Assembly (NCBI GenBank): GCA_964540005.1
Contig: CAZILN010000297.1
Location: forward strand, 1-18,086
Direction of reading: 5' to 3'
DNA: 18,086 nucleotides
Source of the DNA: CAZILN01 sp964540005
Lineage (GTDB): Bacteria > Bacteroidota > Bacteroidia > Bacteroidales > SM23-62
Below the pieces are notes generated by a model that ran no database searches, was not told the origin of the DNA, and saw only the letters and a list, made by a program, of their open reading frames with translations. A program made the position numbers and the translations under genes. Each line of letters opens with the position of its first letter. Position 1 is the stretch's first letter. This document shows positions 7,110 through 15,560 of this stretch, in pieces.

Positions 7110-8732
7110 TTAAAAGGAAGGTATATGTTTGGTATTGTATTTGTCCTTGGTCAGGTTAATGTAGAACCGAAAAGCCATGCTAAACCTGTGGGGGGAAAAC
7201 TTATACACCTTATAATCAAGATACTCATATGATAAATTCATCTGGAAGAACTCGGATCGCCAGAAGACGCCCCCTGCGGGCACCAGGGCCACCAGGGATT
7301 CGGTATGAACATCTGAACCGCGATAATTGCTCCAGGAACGAACCACCCGTACAGCGGGCACTATCCCGAATTGATTCTCCCCATTCGTATAAATCCTGAG
7401 ATTCCTGTCGAGTCCCAGGAAAATCATATGCCTGCGCTCCCAGTACTGAGTGGCATACAATTCATGCTCAACATCCAGCATCCTCATCCTTATCGGGCGA
7501 AACAGGTAACCTGCCTGCAGGCTGAAACCGGTTTTCTTCTCCTGAACACCCATGGCCTGTCCAAGCAGGAAGTCATTCCCGCTGAAATCCAGTTCTGTAG
7601 TCAGCAGAATATCGGATACCTCAGGGCTGCGATTTAGCCTGGCTCCGTTATTCACCAGGAACTCTGTCATCTCCTCATTTTTATTTTCACCTGCAATATC
7701 AAGAGAATTTCTGGAGGAGGACACTTTCTGATTGATATCTGCGCCACTCTCCAACAGTAATTCGACAATATCCTGGTGGCCGTTATCCACAGCCAGGGCC
7801 AGCGGGTTGAGCATGCCCTTATTGACCGCATGCACATCGGCTCCCCTGTCAATGAGCAGCCAGACCAGGTCATAATCCCCGTTCTGGCAGGCTATATGAA
7901 GGGCAGTAAAATCATTGTAATCCCTGGAATCTATATGCGCTCCCAGGTCTAGCAGGGCATCCACTGCTTCAAAATTCCCGAAACAGGCAGCCATAAGCAG
8001 GGGATTATTCCCAAACCAGTCCCTCTGGTTTATTGAGGCACCGTTCACCAGGCACAATTCAATGATATCAGGATAATTATACGAACTTGCATACATCAGG
8101 GCCGAGAGTCCGTTATAGTCCTTAGCATCCACATAAGCCCCGCTATCAATCAGCATTTCACAAATTTCATAGTCTCCTGTCTTTGCTGCGCTGATGAGTG
8201 CCGTTATTCCGTTATCAGGAACTGCGTTTACATCGGCTCCATGCCTGAGAAGATAATCCACAACATCCGGGAAACTGTTATGAGAAGCATACATAAGCGC
8301 AGAAACTCCTTCGCTGGTTACAACATTCGGGTCAGTCCCACGTGATATCAGCAGTTCAACGGCCGGAAGATCGCCATCATCGGCCGCCAGTATCAGGCTG
8401 TAGCCATCATCCCCAGGGACAAACCAGGAAGTATCAATAAATACTCCAGTAGTATCCGGCATTATATCGAGAGTATCAGGCACGCCCCAGGTTGTATCCA
8501 TTGTAGTATAAGCAGTATCAATGATTTCTAAGAGGCTGTCTTCATGAGCAGGGGATTCATGTAATTCAGGCAGGTTGTCAATAACAATCAATAAGGTATC
8601 AGAATCAGCGGCAACAGTATCCTCCGGAGTTTCAAGTGACTCCATTATAACGCTAAGCGGATCTGCTTCCTGTGCATGAGATAATAAAAGAAAACAGGTC
8701 AGAAAGATAAATATAACTGTGATCCTTGGCAT
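7110..8732 (-). CDS. Secreted ankyrin-repeat protein with C-terminal beta-barrel-like domain
   Basis: 540 residues. An N-terminal signal peptide (ITVIFIFLTCFLLLSHAQ, about 4-21) is followed by an Asp/Thr-rich low-complexity linker at about 35-105. Eight ankyrin repeats of about 30-33 residues follow at about 109-368, showing the usual G.SALMYAS...pdvv.yLL..GADVNA pattern. The remaining 170 residues are not ankyrin. They alternate polar and hydrophobic residues in about eight strands rich in Tyr, Trp and Phe (TGFSLQAGYLFRP, MIFLGLDRNLRIY, FGIVPAVRVVRSW, EFFQMNLSYEYLDYKVY, HRFSMAFRFYINL), as in a small outer-membrane barrel. The likely topology is a barrel anchor in the outer membrane with the ankyrin stack in the periplasm, for binding a protein partner. 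It is the first gene of the cluster running down to 1510. The barrel assignment is inference; the signal peptide and ankyrin repeats are clear. Confidence 0.85.
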   Translation of the reverse strand: MPRITVIFIFLTCFLLLSHAQEADPLSVIMESLETPEDTVAADSDTLLIVIDNLPELHESPAHEDSLLEIIDTAYTTMDTTWGVPDTLDIMPDTTGVFIDTSWFVPGDDGYSLILAADDGDLPAVELLISRGTDPNVVTSEGVSALMYASHNSFPDVVDYLLRHGADVNAVPDNGITALISAAKTGDYEICEMLIDSGAYVDAKDYNGLSALMYASSYNYPDIIELCLVNGASINQRDWFGNNPLLMAACFGNFEAVDALLDLGAHIDSRDYNDFTALHIACQNGDYDLVWLLIDRGADVHAVNKGMLNPLALAVDNGHQDIVELLLESGADINQKVSSSRNSLDIAGENKNEEMTEFLVNNGARLNRSPEVSDILLTTELDFSGNDFLLGQAMGVQEKKTGFSLQAGYLFRPIRMRMLDVEHELYATQYWERRHMIFLGLDRNLRIYTNGENQFGIVPAVRVVRSWSNYRGSDVHTESLVALVPAGGVFWRSEFFQMNLSYEYLDYKVYKFSPHRFSMAFRFYINLTKDKYNTKHIPSF

Positions 8733-8750
8733 ACAGAAATGGTTGAAGCT

Positions 8751-8843
8751 CCTCGCAGCAAGCTGCGAGGAACCTTCGATCCTTTAATATAATATTATTT
8801 TGCGCTCGCTAACCCCACAGCAAGCTGTGGGGAATGCGCTCGC
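8751..8843 (-). repeat. REP-like composite palindrome element
   Basis: Two perfect 9-bp palindromes lie in the gap between the ankyrin and YitT genes: CCTCGCAGC-AA-GCTGCGAGG at 8751-8770 and CCCCACAGC-AA-GCTGTGGGG at 8813-8832. The second is flanked by direct copies of TGCGCTCGC at 8801-8809 and 8835-8843. Between the two palindromes is a 42-base segment of which the first 30 bases are AT-rich. On the minus strand the order matches the element at 17501-17647 (GCGAGCGCATT, hairpin, GGGGTTAGCGAGC, AT-rich spacer, CCTCGCAGC hairpin), so the two are copies of one family in opposite orientation relative to the window. In this position it could also act as a transcript-end or stability structure for the YitT gene. 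Confidence 0.85.
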
Positions 8844-8903
8844 AGGATTCAATAATTTCCGGCGCAAAAACCAGGCCAACCAGTCTAAAGATAATTATTT
8901 ACT

Positions 8904-9815
8904 TCATATTTCTTTCAAGGATTTAAAACCTTTACCAATAACTTCCCTGGCATCAAATACTGTCAGGAAAGCTTCTGAATCAATGTCTCTTATAAACTTC
9001 TCCAGCAAAGCCAGTTCCCGCCTGCTGACACTGGTAAAAATAACCCGTTTGTCCTCCCTGTCGTATAAACCGGATGCATGCAGGAGGGTCCCTCCCCTGT
9101 TCAAATCGCTAATAAGTTTCTCCCTTATCTCTTCATAACGCCTGGAAACAATGAATAATGATTTATTATAATTAGCCCCTGTAAGTGTCGCATCTATGAC
9201 TTTCCCGGTTATAAATATTACCAGCCAAGAATACAGAGGGATCCTCCAGTCACGAAAGGCAATAAGTCCCACCAGAACGATAACAGAATCAATATATATC
9301 AGCAGCTGGCCAATGGGTAATCTTGTATACTTTGCCATGATCATGGCAATGATATCCGATCCCCCGCTGCTTGCCCTGGATTTGAAAATCAATCCCAGAC
9401 CGAAACCGATCAGCACTGCCCCAAAAATGCAGGATAATATAACATCTTCGGGTACTAATGCTTCTGTACCCCATATCCAGGTCTGGAGATCTATGAAAAA
9501 TGAGGCTGTGAAAAATCCCAGGATGGTTTTTACACCGAAGCGCGGCCCCAGTATCTTTATTCCTATTATGGTCAGGGGGATGTTCATGATCAGCCCCATC
9601 ACTCCCACAGGAAGTCCGGCCGGAGCAAAACGGAAAAATCCTTCAGTCAGGTAATGAATAACTATGCTTATACCGAAGACACCTCCCGGTACTATCCTGT
9701 GAGGAGTAATAAAAAACACATATCCGGCAGCCATAATAAAGGATCCTGCTAAAATCAGCGAATAGTTGATGAACCATTCCTTAGAGAATAATTTCTCTTT
9801 AGTGATGAATACCAT
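8904..9815 (-). CDS. YitT-family membrane protein with C-terminal DUF2179 domain
   Basis: 303 residues from the ATG at 9815. A GTG at 9851 would add 12 residues but gives a hydrophilic N-terminus of no obvious family character, so the ATG is preferred. There are five or six TM segments at about 17-37, 45-58, 69-89, 97-112, 126-145 and 171-188, with YitT-family motifs: PGGVFGISIVIHYL near 43-56, FKSRASSGGSDIIAMIMAKY at 144-163 and GKVIDATLTGANYNKSLFIV at 204-223. The soluble C-terminal DUF2179 domain is at about 215-303 (REKLISDLNRGGTLLHASG ... KRVIFTSVSRREL). Transport or sensing roles have been suggested for the family, but the substrate is unknown. A perfect TAnnTTTG-type -7 box lies upstream at 9869-9876 on this strand. 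Confidence 0.9.
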   Translation of the reverse strand: MVFITKEKLFSKEWFINYSLILAGSFIMAAGYVFFITPHRIVPGGVFGISIVIHYLTEGFFRFAPAGLPVGVMGLIMNIPLTIIGIKILGPRFGVKTILGFFTASFFIDLQTWIWGTEALVPEDVILSCIFGAVLIGFGLGLIFKSRASSGGSDIIAMIMAKYTRLPIGQLLIYIDSVIVLVGLIAFRDWRIPLYSWLVIFITGKVIDATLTGANYNKSLFIVSRRYEEIREKLISDLNRGGTLLHASGLYDREDKRVIFTSVSRRELALLEKFIRDIDSEAFLTVFDAREVIGKGFKSLKEI

Positions 9816-9868
9816 AATAATAATTTTTACAGACCGGCCTGATGATGGCACGAGATTATAATACTTCC

Positions 9869-9876
9869 CAAAACTA
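9869..9876 (-). promoter_or_regulatory. Possible Bacteroidota -7 box for the YitT gene
   Basis: On the minus strand the sequence is TAGTTTTG, a perfect TAnnTTTG match, 53 bases before the ATG at 9815. There is no TTG at the expected -33 spacing, so only half the consensus is present. Confidence 0.3.
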
Positions 9877-9959
9877 GATATTTTTAGCTATATTCGGGCT
9901 GTATAATACATTCTTAGAGTAGAACTTTTTAACGAACTTCCCCGGGTAACTAATATTAA

Positions 9960-12359
9960 ATGTTCAGGAATTATCTGCTGTCTTCTATAAGGAGCCTGAT
10001 ACACCAGAGGGGTATTACCGTAATAAATATTCTGGGACTGGCAATTGGTCTGACAGCCAGTGCACTTATAATTCTGTACATTATCCATGAACTCAGTTTT
10101 GACCGATTTCATGAAAACCATGAAAGGATATACCGCGTTGCAGTAAGAGGTGAGATATCAGGACAGCAACTGGATGTGGCAGTAACATCTCCTCCCTTCG
10201 GACCTGCTATGACCAGTGATTATCCGGAGATCGTTGATTATACCAGGATGGATTTCAGGGATCAGAAGGTACTGTTAAGTTTCGAAGAGCAGAATCACTA
10301 TGTTGATGATGTTATTTTTGCGGATTCCAGCTTTCTTAAAATTTTCAGCATACCACTTCTTTCGGGTGATCCCCATACTGCCCTGCACGTTCCCGGATCA
10401 ATCCTACTTTCGGAAACCACAGCCAGAAACTTCTTTGGTGAAAGAGATCCGGTTGGATCAGCCCTGACATATAATAATCAGGAAAACTTAACTATTACCG
10501 GAGTGTTTCAGGATTACCCCGAAAACTCCCATATGTCATTCAATTGCATGATATCCTTTTCCAGCATCCCGGCATGGAGAGGACAAGAATTCATGGATGC
10601 ATGGGGTTCATTGGGTATATACACTTATATTCTGACCAGACAGGGATCCGATATTGATGAGCTTAAACGGAAGATCCCCGGTTTCCTGCAGAAATATATG
10701 GGTGAAGATATGGAGGGATCCAGCATAGTGTTTGAACCCTACCTGCAGAACCTGGCCGATATCCACCTGCAATCCAGTCTTATGGCAGAAATACAGCCAA
10801 ACGGGAACATGACGAACATTTACACACTCTCGGCTATCATTATCTTTATCCTGATACTTGCCAGCATCAATTTCATGAACCTGTCAACGGCACGGTCGGC
10901 TAAGAGGGCACGTGAGGTCGGTATCCGGAAAGTGGTGGGATGCGACAGGACAAAACTCATTGTACAATTCCTGGGGGAATCAGTGCTGATCAGTCTAGTT
11001 TCCCTGGTCCTGACCATCTTCTTAATTGAGATCAGCCTGCCTGTTTTCAATAATATTACCGGGAAACAGCTGGACATGAATTACATTCTCAACTGGCAAC
11101 TGAGTCTTGGCTTTATTCTGCTGGCAGTTATTATAGGTATTCTTTCAGGCAGTTACCCGGCTTTCTACTTATCCTCCTTCAAACCTGTTAAAGTCCTGCA
11201 GGGAAAAATAAAGGCAGCTTCTTCCAACAAGCTCCTGAGAAACATCCTGGTCTTTATTCAATTCACTGTTTCTGTTGCCCTGATGACCGGGACTTTCATC
11301 ATATATAAACAACTGCAGTATGTTAATCAGAAAGAACTGGGATTCTCCAGGGAAAATGTCATACTGATATCTCTGCGGAACCAGGAAATCCAAGAAAAAG
11401 CAGCTATCGTAAAAGAGGGGTTTATGAACCTTCCCGGGATACAGGCCTGTGCGCTTACCAATGGCCACCCGGGTGGTGAACTGAGTGGTACTGGGTATTT
11501 TCCCGATGGATTCGGAGATACCGATCCCTGGTTAATCTTTGGCTTTGATGCTGATCCTGATTTCATAGAAAATACCATGAATATGAATATTATAGAGGGA
11601 AGGAATATTTCCAGGGATTTTTCTACTGACAGCACGGCAGTTCTGATTAATGAAACCCTTCTGGGAAAACTGGGATGGGAAGATCCTATTGGCAGGCTGA
11701 TCCATGGTGACCGTGAGGATAAGATGTCATACAGGATTGTCGGTGTGATCAGGGATTTCCATAACCAGTCACTTCATGAAAAGATCAATCCTGTAATGAT
11801 CAAATTCCTTACAGGAATGCCCAGGTATCTGCTTGTCAAAACAGAAAGTGAGAATGTGCCGGAGATACTTGAAGCCATGGAAGGGACCTGGAACACTATC
11901 AATCCTGAAACTCCCTTCGATTTCCAGTTTCTGGATGATAATTTTGAGCGATTTTATGATTTTGAACAGAAACTCGGCAGGATACTTACCTGGTTTACCT
12001 TCTTTGCCTTCTTCATTGCTGCACTGGGATTATTTGGCCTTTCCTCCTTTGCCGCAGAACAGCGAACCAAGGAGATCGGTATCCGGAAAGCCATGGGCTC
12101 ATCTGTCACATCACTCATAATGATCCTGTCATGGGATTTTGCCAGGCCCATCCTCCCGGCCATACTCATATCCGCTCCCTTGACCTACTGGCTTATAAAA
12201 AGACTATATCTGCAGAATTTTGAATATCAGACGGATATTAATATCTGGATTTTCGTTTATTCAGGATTAGCCGCACTGCTGATCGCTTTGATAACCGTAA
12301 ATCTTCAAATCACTAAAACAGCAACTTCTAATCCGGTGAATGCTCTCAGATATGAGTAG
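9960..12359 (+). CDS. FtsX/MacB-type ABC transporter permease (8 TM)
   Basis: 799 residues, the standard size of Bacteroidota tandem MacB/FtsX permeases. The first half has TM1 at about 20-42, a large periplasmic MacB-like domain at about 45-285, and an FtsX unit with three TMs (about 288-308, 336-358, 380-402) including AKRAREVGIRKVVGCDRTKL at 314-333. The second half repeats this: a TM at about 426-448, a periplasmic domain at about 450-675, and TMs at about 677-697, 719-744 and 763-782, with QRTKEIGIRKAMGSSVTSLI at 701-720. These permeases do not pump solutes across the inner membrane. They couple cytoplasmic ATP hydrolysis to periplasmic work such as lipoprotein, peptide or antibiotic handling. 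No ATPase gene is adjacent, so its partner is encoded elsewhere. The start ATG follows AATATTAA without a Shine-Dalgarno sequence. The gene ends 39 bases from the convergent LysM gene. Confidence 0.95.
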   Translation: MFRNYLLSSIRSLIHQRGITVINILGLAIGLTASALIILYIIHELSFDRFHENHERIYRVAVRGEISGQQLDVAVTSPPFGPAMTSDYPEIVDYTRMDFRDQKVLLSFEEQNHYVDDVIFADSSFLKIFSIPLLSGDPHTALHVPGSILLSETTARNFFGERDPVGSALTYNNQENLTITGVFQDYPENSHMSFNCMISFSSIPAWRGQEFMDAWGSLGIYTYILTRQGSDIDELKRKIPGFLQKYMGEDMEGSSIVFEPYLQNLADIHLQSSLMAEIQPNGNMTNIYTLSAIIIFILILASINFMNLSTARSAKRAREVGIRKVVGCDRTKLIVQFLGESVLISLVSLVLTIFLIEISLPVFNNITGKQLDMNYILNWQLSLGFILLAVIIGILSGSYPAFYLSSFKPVKVLQGKIKAASSNKLLRNILVFIQFTVSVALMTGTFIIYKQLQYVNQKELGFSRENVILISLRNQEIQEKAAIVKEGFMNLPGIQACALTNGHPGGELSGTGYFPDGFGDTDPWLIFGFDADPDFIENTMNMNIIEGRNISRDFSTDSTAVLINETLLGKLGWEDPIGRLIHGDREDKMSYRIVGVIRDFHNQSLHEKINPVMIKFLTGMPRYLLVKTESENVPEILEAMEGTWNTINPETPFDFQFLDDNFERFYDFEQKLGRILTWFTFFAFFIAALGLFGLSSFAAEQRTKEIGIRKAMGSSVTSLIMILSWDFARPILPAILISAPLTYWLIKRLYLQNFEYQTDINIWIFVYSGLAALLIALITVNLQITKTATSNPVNALRYE

Positions 12360-12398
12360 GAGGTGAACCGTCCCGGCACCATTCATGTGTAAGCCGGT

Positions 12399-14414
12399 TT
12401 ATTCAATTTGCTTTTCGGCCCTTACATATTCATCAGGCGCCACAGGTTCAGGCAAAATATGCTGAATGCTTAAATCCCTGTTATACCTTATAATACATGT
12501 ATACTTATTGACATTACCGCTATAATTATGCAACTGTATGAAATCATAGTCACCCATCATAGGATGAGAAGCAGTCCTGTTAAGTTCGAATATTAGGTTC
12601 CTTCCGTGCTCGGTAACCAGGGGACAGAAATATAGCATAATGTCATAAGCCAGCATACTGATATTATACCCCCTCGAGCTGATCCGGTATGGTTCAGCCT
12701 TATAGGCCCTCTTATGTTTCTGCAGGTAATTTTTTACTGCTTGACTTTCATAGTCCACAAAAAATGAGGTGAAATAGTGAAGCTGGAGCTGGTGAAAATA
12801 TTCAAGGTCGATACTCCTGAACCTTTGCCAGTTGGGCATACCAAATACTTTTATATCATATTCATCCAGAAGAAAGTAGAGTCCCGTAAGAATATTACTT
12901 ACTTCACCTTCTTCTATGGACGGGATGATTATTATGTTTTCTGTATCCCTGGTCAGTGTATGATAGTAAACCGATGGAAGGCTGTCATTGATGATTACTT
13001 CCTTGAACAAAACCTCATCCAGAGGAACCTTTTCGGATAGATTTGCCAGTATTTCATTCTTAAAAAACTGCGTACGCGCCATATCCAGGCTGTCTCCGTT
13101 ATGGATATAAACCAGCGTCCGGTCAAAATAATCCGACAGATAAGCTGCATATTGCTGCAACTGTACGGTTGATGAAGGGGGAACCTGTACCAGGAAGGGA
13201 TTGGAATAAATAAGTTCATCAGAAGCATAGAAGGGACTGATCATAGGGATCCTGTGCCTCCATGAGTAATCCGATAAGATCTCAACATTCCTTGGGTCAA
13301 CCGGTCCAATTATCAGATCAAGTCCGGAGATGTCAATAGAATCCAGCAGGTGATTCAGGATATCAGGATTTTTATCAGTGTCATGCACCCATAGATTAAT
13401 GGAGATCCCTGTCTGCCTGAGAGAATCCATTGCCAGCAGTATCCCTTCATAAAATTCAAGAAAGGCAACAGTCATAGGATTCAGTACGGGTGGCTCTTCC
13501 TCTTCAACTTCCTCACCTTCCTCTTCTTCAAACATAAGTGAATCCACCGGTTCTTCTTCTGCCTGTTCCTGCCAGTGCAGCAGCAAGGGAAGGAATAATC
13601 CAATATCGATAGTCCCTGTAATTGAATCCTGCGCTATGCTGTCCATAAATGAACATTCCCGCAATAATGCTGTCCAGCGCTCCCTGAATAAATCAAGGCT
13701 GTCAATATCGATAGTGTCATGAAAGGGCTCAAAAAAGGCACTGTCCCCAGCCACCTCAGGTTCCCGTGATACAGGTATCTTTATGTATTCATCGTATTTA
13801 AGTTCCCCCCATAACAGTTTCTGGTTCAGTTCCTTAATTTCTTCTTCACTTACATTATACAACCTCGACAGGCCGTAGAGTGTTTCACCCTCCTCAACCA
13901 GGTGATAAACAAAGCTGTTATCACTGAACTCTTTTTCCTTTATTTCTCTTTCTATCTTTGGTATCTTTATAACCTGGTTTATCTGAAGCTCGCTGTACTT
14001 AACCTCCGGATTATGATCTCTAATGTCACTGATAGTAATATTATACTGCCTGGACAGTGAGTACAGGGTCTCCTCCTCTTTGATGATATGAAAAATATAC
14101 TCATCCGATTCCAAAGTGAATTCCTGTTCATCAACCACAGGCTCGGCCGGGATCTTAAGTACCATGCCGGTACGCAGCCCGGCGAAAACATCAGGGTTTT
14201 CAACGGCAATAAGCTTCTCAGTAACATTATAGGCCCTGCTGATGGAATACAGGGTCTGCTTTTCTTTTACAATATGGATATAGTAGATCTTACCTTCGAG
14301 GATGACCTTATCTTCGGATCTCTTTACCGGGACCGGCTCATCCTGTGCTTGTAGCATCTCACCTGAAAGACCCAGTATAAAAACAAACAGTATGTAGGGT
14401 ATTCTTATCGCCAA
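12399..14414 (-). CDS. Secreted LysM protein fused to a periplasmic-binding-protein-like domain
   Basis: 671 residues. A signal peptide covers about 1-24 (YILFVFILGLSGEMLQAQ). Three LysM peptidoglycan-binding repeats follow at about 45-89 (YIHIVKEKQTLYSISRAYNV), 107-152 (YIFHIIKEEETLYSLSRQYNI) and 169-214 (VYHLVEEGETLYGLSRLYNV). A linker follows, with a very acidic stretch at about 285-308 (EEEEGEEVEEEEPP). The C-terminal domain from about 267 to 645 has the alternating beta/alpha pattern of a type I periplasmic binding protein (IGLFLPLLL, DLIIGPVDPRNVEIL, IPMISPFYASDELIYSNPF, RTLVYIHNGDSLDMARTQFF, RISSRGYNISMLAYDIMLYF). Peptidoglycan anchoring combined with ligand or partner sensing is the likely role; activators of cell-wall synthases have a comparable fold. 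It starts 4 bases after the purC stop, so the two are almost certainly co-transcribed, although no metabolic link is obvious. Confidence 0.88.
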   Translation of the reverse strand: MAIRIPYILFVFILGLSGEMLQAQDEPVPVKRSEDKVILEGKIYYIHIVKEKQTLYSISRAYNVTEKLIAVENPDVFAGLRTGMVLKIPAEPVVDEQEFTLESDEYIFHIIKEEETLYSLSRQYNITISDIRDHNPEVKYSELQINQVIKIPKIEREIKEKEFSDNSFVYHLVEEGETLYGLSRLYNVSEEEIKELNQKLLWGELKYDEYIKIPVSREPEVAGDSAFFEPFHDTIDIDSLDLFRERWTALLRECSFMDSIAQDSITGTIDIGLFLPLLLHWQEQAEEEPVDSLMFEEEEGEEVEEEEPPVLNPMTVAFLEFYEGILLAMDSLRQTGISINLWVHDTDKNPDILNHLLDSIDISGLDLIIGPVDPRNVEILSDYSWRHRIPMISPFYASDELIYSNPFLVQVPPSSTVQLQQYAAYLSDYFDRTLVYIHNGDSLDMARTQFFKNEILANLSEKVPLDEVLFKEVIINDSLPSVYYHTLTRDTENIIIIPSIEEGEVSNILTGLYFLLDEYDIKVFGMPNWQRFRSIDLEYFHQLQLHYFTSFFVDYESQAVKNYLQKHKRAYKAEPYRISSRGYNISMLAYDIMLYFCPLVTEHGRNLIFELNRTASHPMMGDYDFIQLHNYSGNVNKYTCIIRYNRDLSIQHILPEPVAPDEYVRAEKQIE

Positions 14415-14418
14415 GGTA

Positions 14419-15372
14419 TTATTTCATCTCTGACAGGAAAGTATCTACGTTTTTCTGTATCCTGCCGATAACATTACTGTAATCTACTTTGTGGAAACGT
14501 TCGCCTGTAATCGTTTCGTATAATTCAATATAACGATCAGTGACCTGATTCACAAAGGCATCAGGCATATCAGGCATTACCTGTCCGGCCAAACCCTGAA
14601 AATTTCTTTCCATCAGCCATTCACGTACGAATTCCTTGGAAAGTTGCTTTTGTCCGGCATTATTTTTCTGTCTCTCTTCATAACCGTCTGCATAGAAATA
14701 CCTGGAAGAATCCGGGGTATGGATCTCGTCGATAAGCAGGAGCTTCCCATCTTTAATACCAAACTCATATTTAGTATCCACGAGGATAAGACCTTTCTCT
14801 GCAGCCATTTCTGTACCCCGCTGGTACAAGAGCCTTGTATACTTTTCAAGTAATTCATAATCTGCCAGGCTCATAATACTCCTTCTCAGTATATCTTCTT
14901 TCGAGATATCCTCGTCATGACCTTCTTCGGCTTTTGTTGCAGGGGTCACAATAGGTTCAGGAAACCTGTCATGTTCCTTCATCCCTTCAGGAATAGGAAC
15001 AGCGCATATTTCCCTCTTACCGGATTTATATACACGCCATGCATGCCCGGTCAGATAGCCGCGAATCACCATCTCGACCTTGATTGGCTCAGCAAGATGC
15101 CCTACAGTCACATTCGGATCAGGTGAGGCAATTTTCCAGTTTGGTACTAGGTCTGAAGTGGCATCAAGGAATTTCCCGGCAACCTGGTTCAGCACCTGTC
15201 CCTTATAAGGTATCCCCCTGGGCAGGATGAAATCGAATGCCGATATCCTGTCCGAAGCTACCATTATCAGGTATTCGTCATTGATGGTATATACATCCCT
15301 GACCTTACCATTATAAACTTTTGTTAATCCGGCAAACTTGAAATTTGTTGAAGTAATTGCTTTATCGCTCAT
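14419..15372 (-). CDS. purC: Phosphoribosylaminoimidazole-succinocarboxamide (SAICAR) synthase
   Basis: 317 residues, the long form of PurC. It makes SAICAR from CAIR, aspartate and ATP in de novo purine synthesis. Visible motifs are KVYNGKVRDVYTI (18-30), the ATP-binding start; MVASDRISAFDFILPRGIPY (37-56); EMVIRGYLTGHAWRVYKSG (100-118); VTPATKAEEGHDEDIS (142-157); and LILVDTKYEFG with LLLIDEIHTPDSSRYF (195-226), the two PurC signatures. No motif is missing. Upstream, between this gene and phoH, lie 236 AT-rich bases containing three related hairpin elements. The LysM gene follows 4 bases after the stop. No riboswitch fold that I recognise is upstream. Confidence 0.97.
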   Translation of the reverse strand: MSDKAITSTNFKFAGLTKVYNGKVRDVYTINDEYLIMVASDRISAFDFILPRGIPYKGQVLNQVAGKFLDATSDLVPNWKIASPDPNVTVGHLAEPIKVEMVIRGYLTGHAWRVYKSGKREICAVPIPEGMKEHDRFPEPIVTPATKAEEGHDEDISKEDILRRSIMSLADYELLEKYTRLLYQRGTEMAAEKGLILVDTKYEFGIKDGKLLLIDEIHTPDSSRYFYADGYEERQKNNAGQKQLSKEFVREWLMERNFQGLAGQVMPDMPDAFVNQVTDRYIELYETITGERFHKVDYSNVIGRIQKNVDTFLSEMK

Positions 15373-15396
15373 AATTGTAAATTAATTTAATTTCAA

Positions 15397-15455
15397 ACAA
15401 CATTTAATTTGCTATTACATAACTTCGTGATGTGAGATAGCAAATTAATTGTTGT
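15397..15455 (+). repeat. 59-bp hairpin element, copy 1
   Basis: Left arm 15397-15415 (ACAACATTTAATTTGCTAT) and right arm 15437-15455 (ATAGCAAATTAATTGTTGT) are inverted repeats with 18 of 19 positions paired. They enclose a 21-base core at 15416-15436 that contains ATAACTTCGTGATGTGAG. This is the most perfect of three copies. It lies upstream of purC, within the likely phoH-purC transcript if read through. Not a recognised element; see the related copies at 15476 and 15561. Confidence 0.85.
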
Positions 15456-15475
15456 TATTATTTGGGTTAGGTTAA

Positions 15476-15534
15476 ACAATATTTTATTTATAGGTACATA
15501 ACTTCGTGATGTGAGACTGTAAATCAATTATTGT
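15476..15534 (+). repeat. 59-bp hairpin element, copy 2
   Basis: It has the same layout as copy 1. The 21-base core at 15495-15515 is identical to copy 1. The arms at 15476-15494 (ACAATATTTTATTTATAGG) and 15516-15534 (ACTGTAAATCAATTATTGT) pair at 15 of 19 positions, plus one G-T pair. Copies 1 and 2 share 47 of 59 positions, and most differences fall in the arms. Same orientation as copy 1, 79 bases apart. Confidence 0.8.
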
Positions 15535-15560
15535 CTTCATATGGTTTAGTATTAGATTAA

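Noticed and set aside
9816..9851. GTG start giving a longer YitT-family protein.
   Set aside because: The extra 12 residues add nothing family-like, and an ATG follows at 9815 just before the recognisable N-terminus.
12360..12398. Possible bidirectional terminator between the convergent permease and LysM genes.
   Set aside because: Only weak GGC/GCC pairing with a loop of more than 15 bases is visible, with no T-run.
15421..15430. The hairpin core contains ATAACTTCGT, which matches 10 of the 13 bases of a loxP arm.
   Set aside because: The second loxP arm is not there in inverted orientation, the spacer is wrong and no Cre-like recombinase gene is in the window. A 10-base match is likely to be coincidence.
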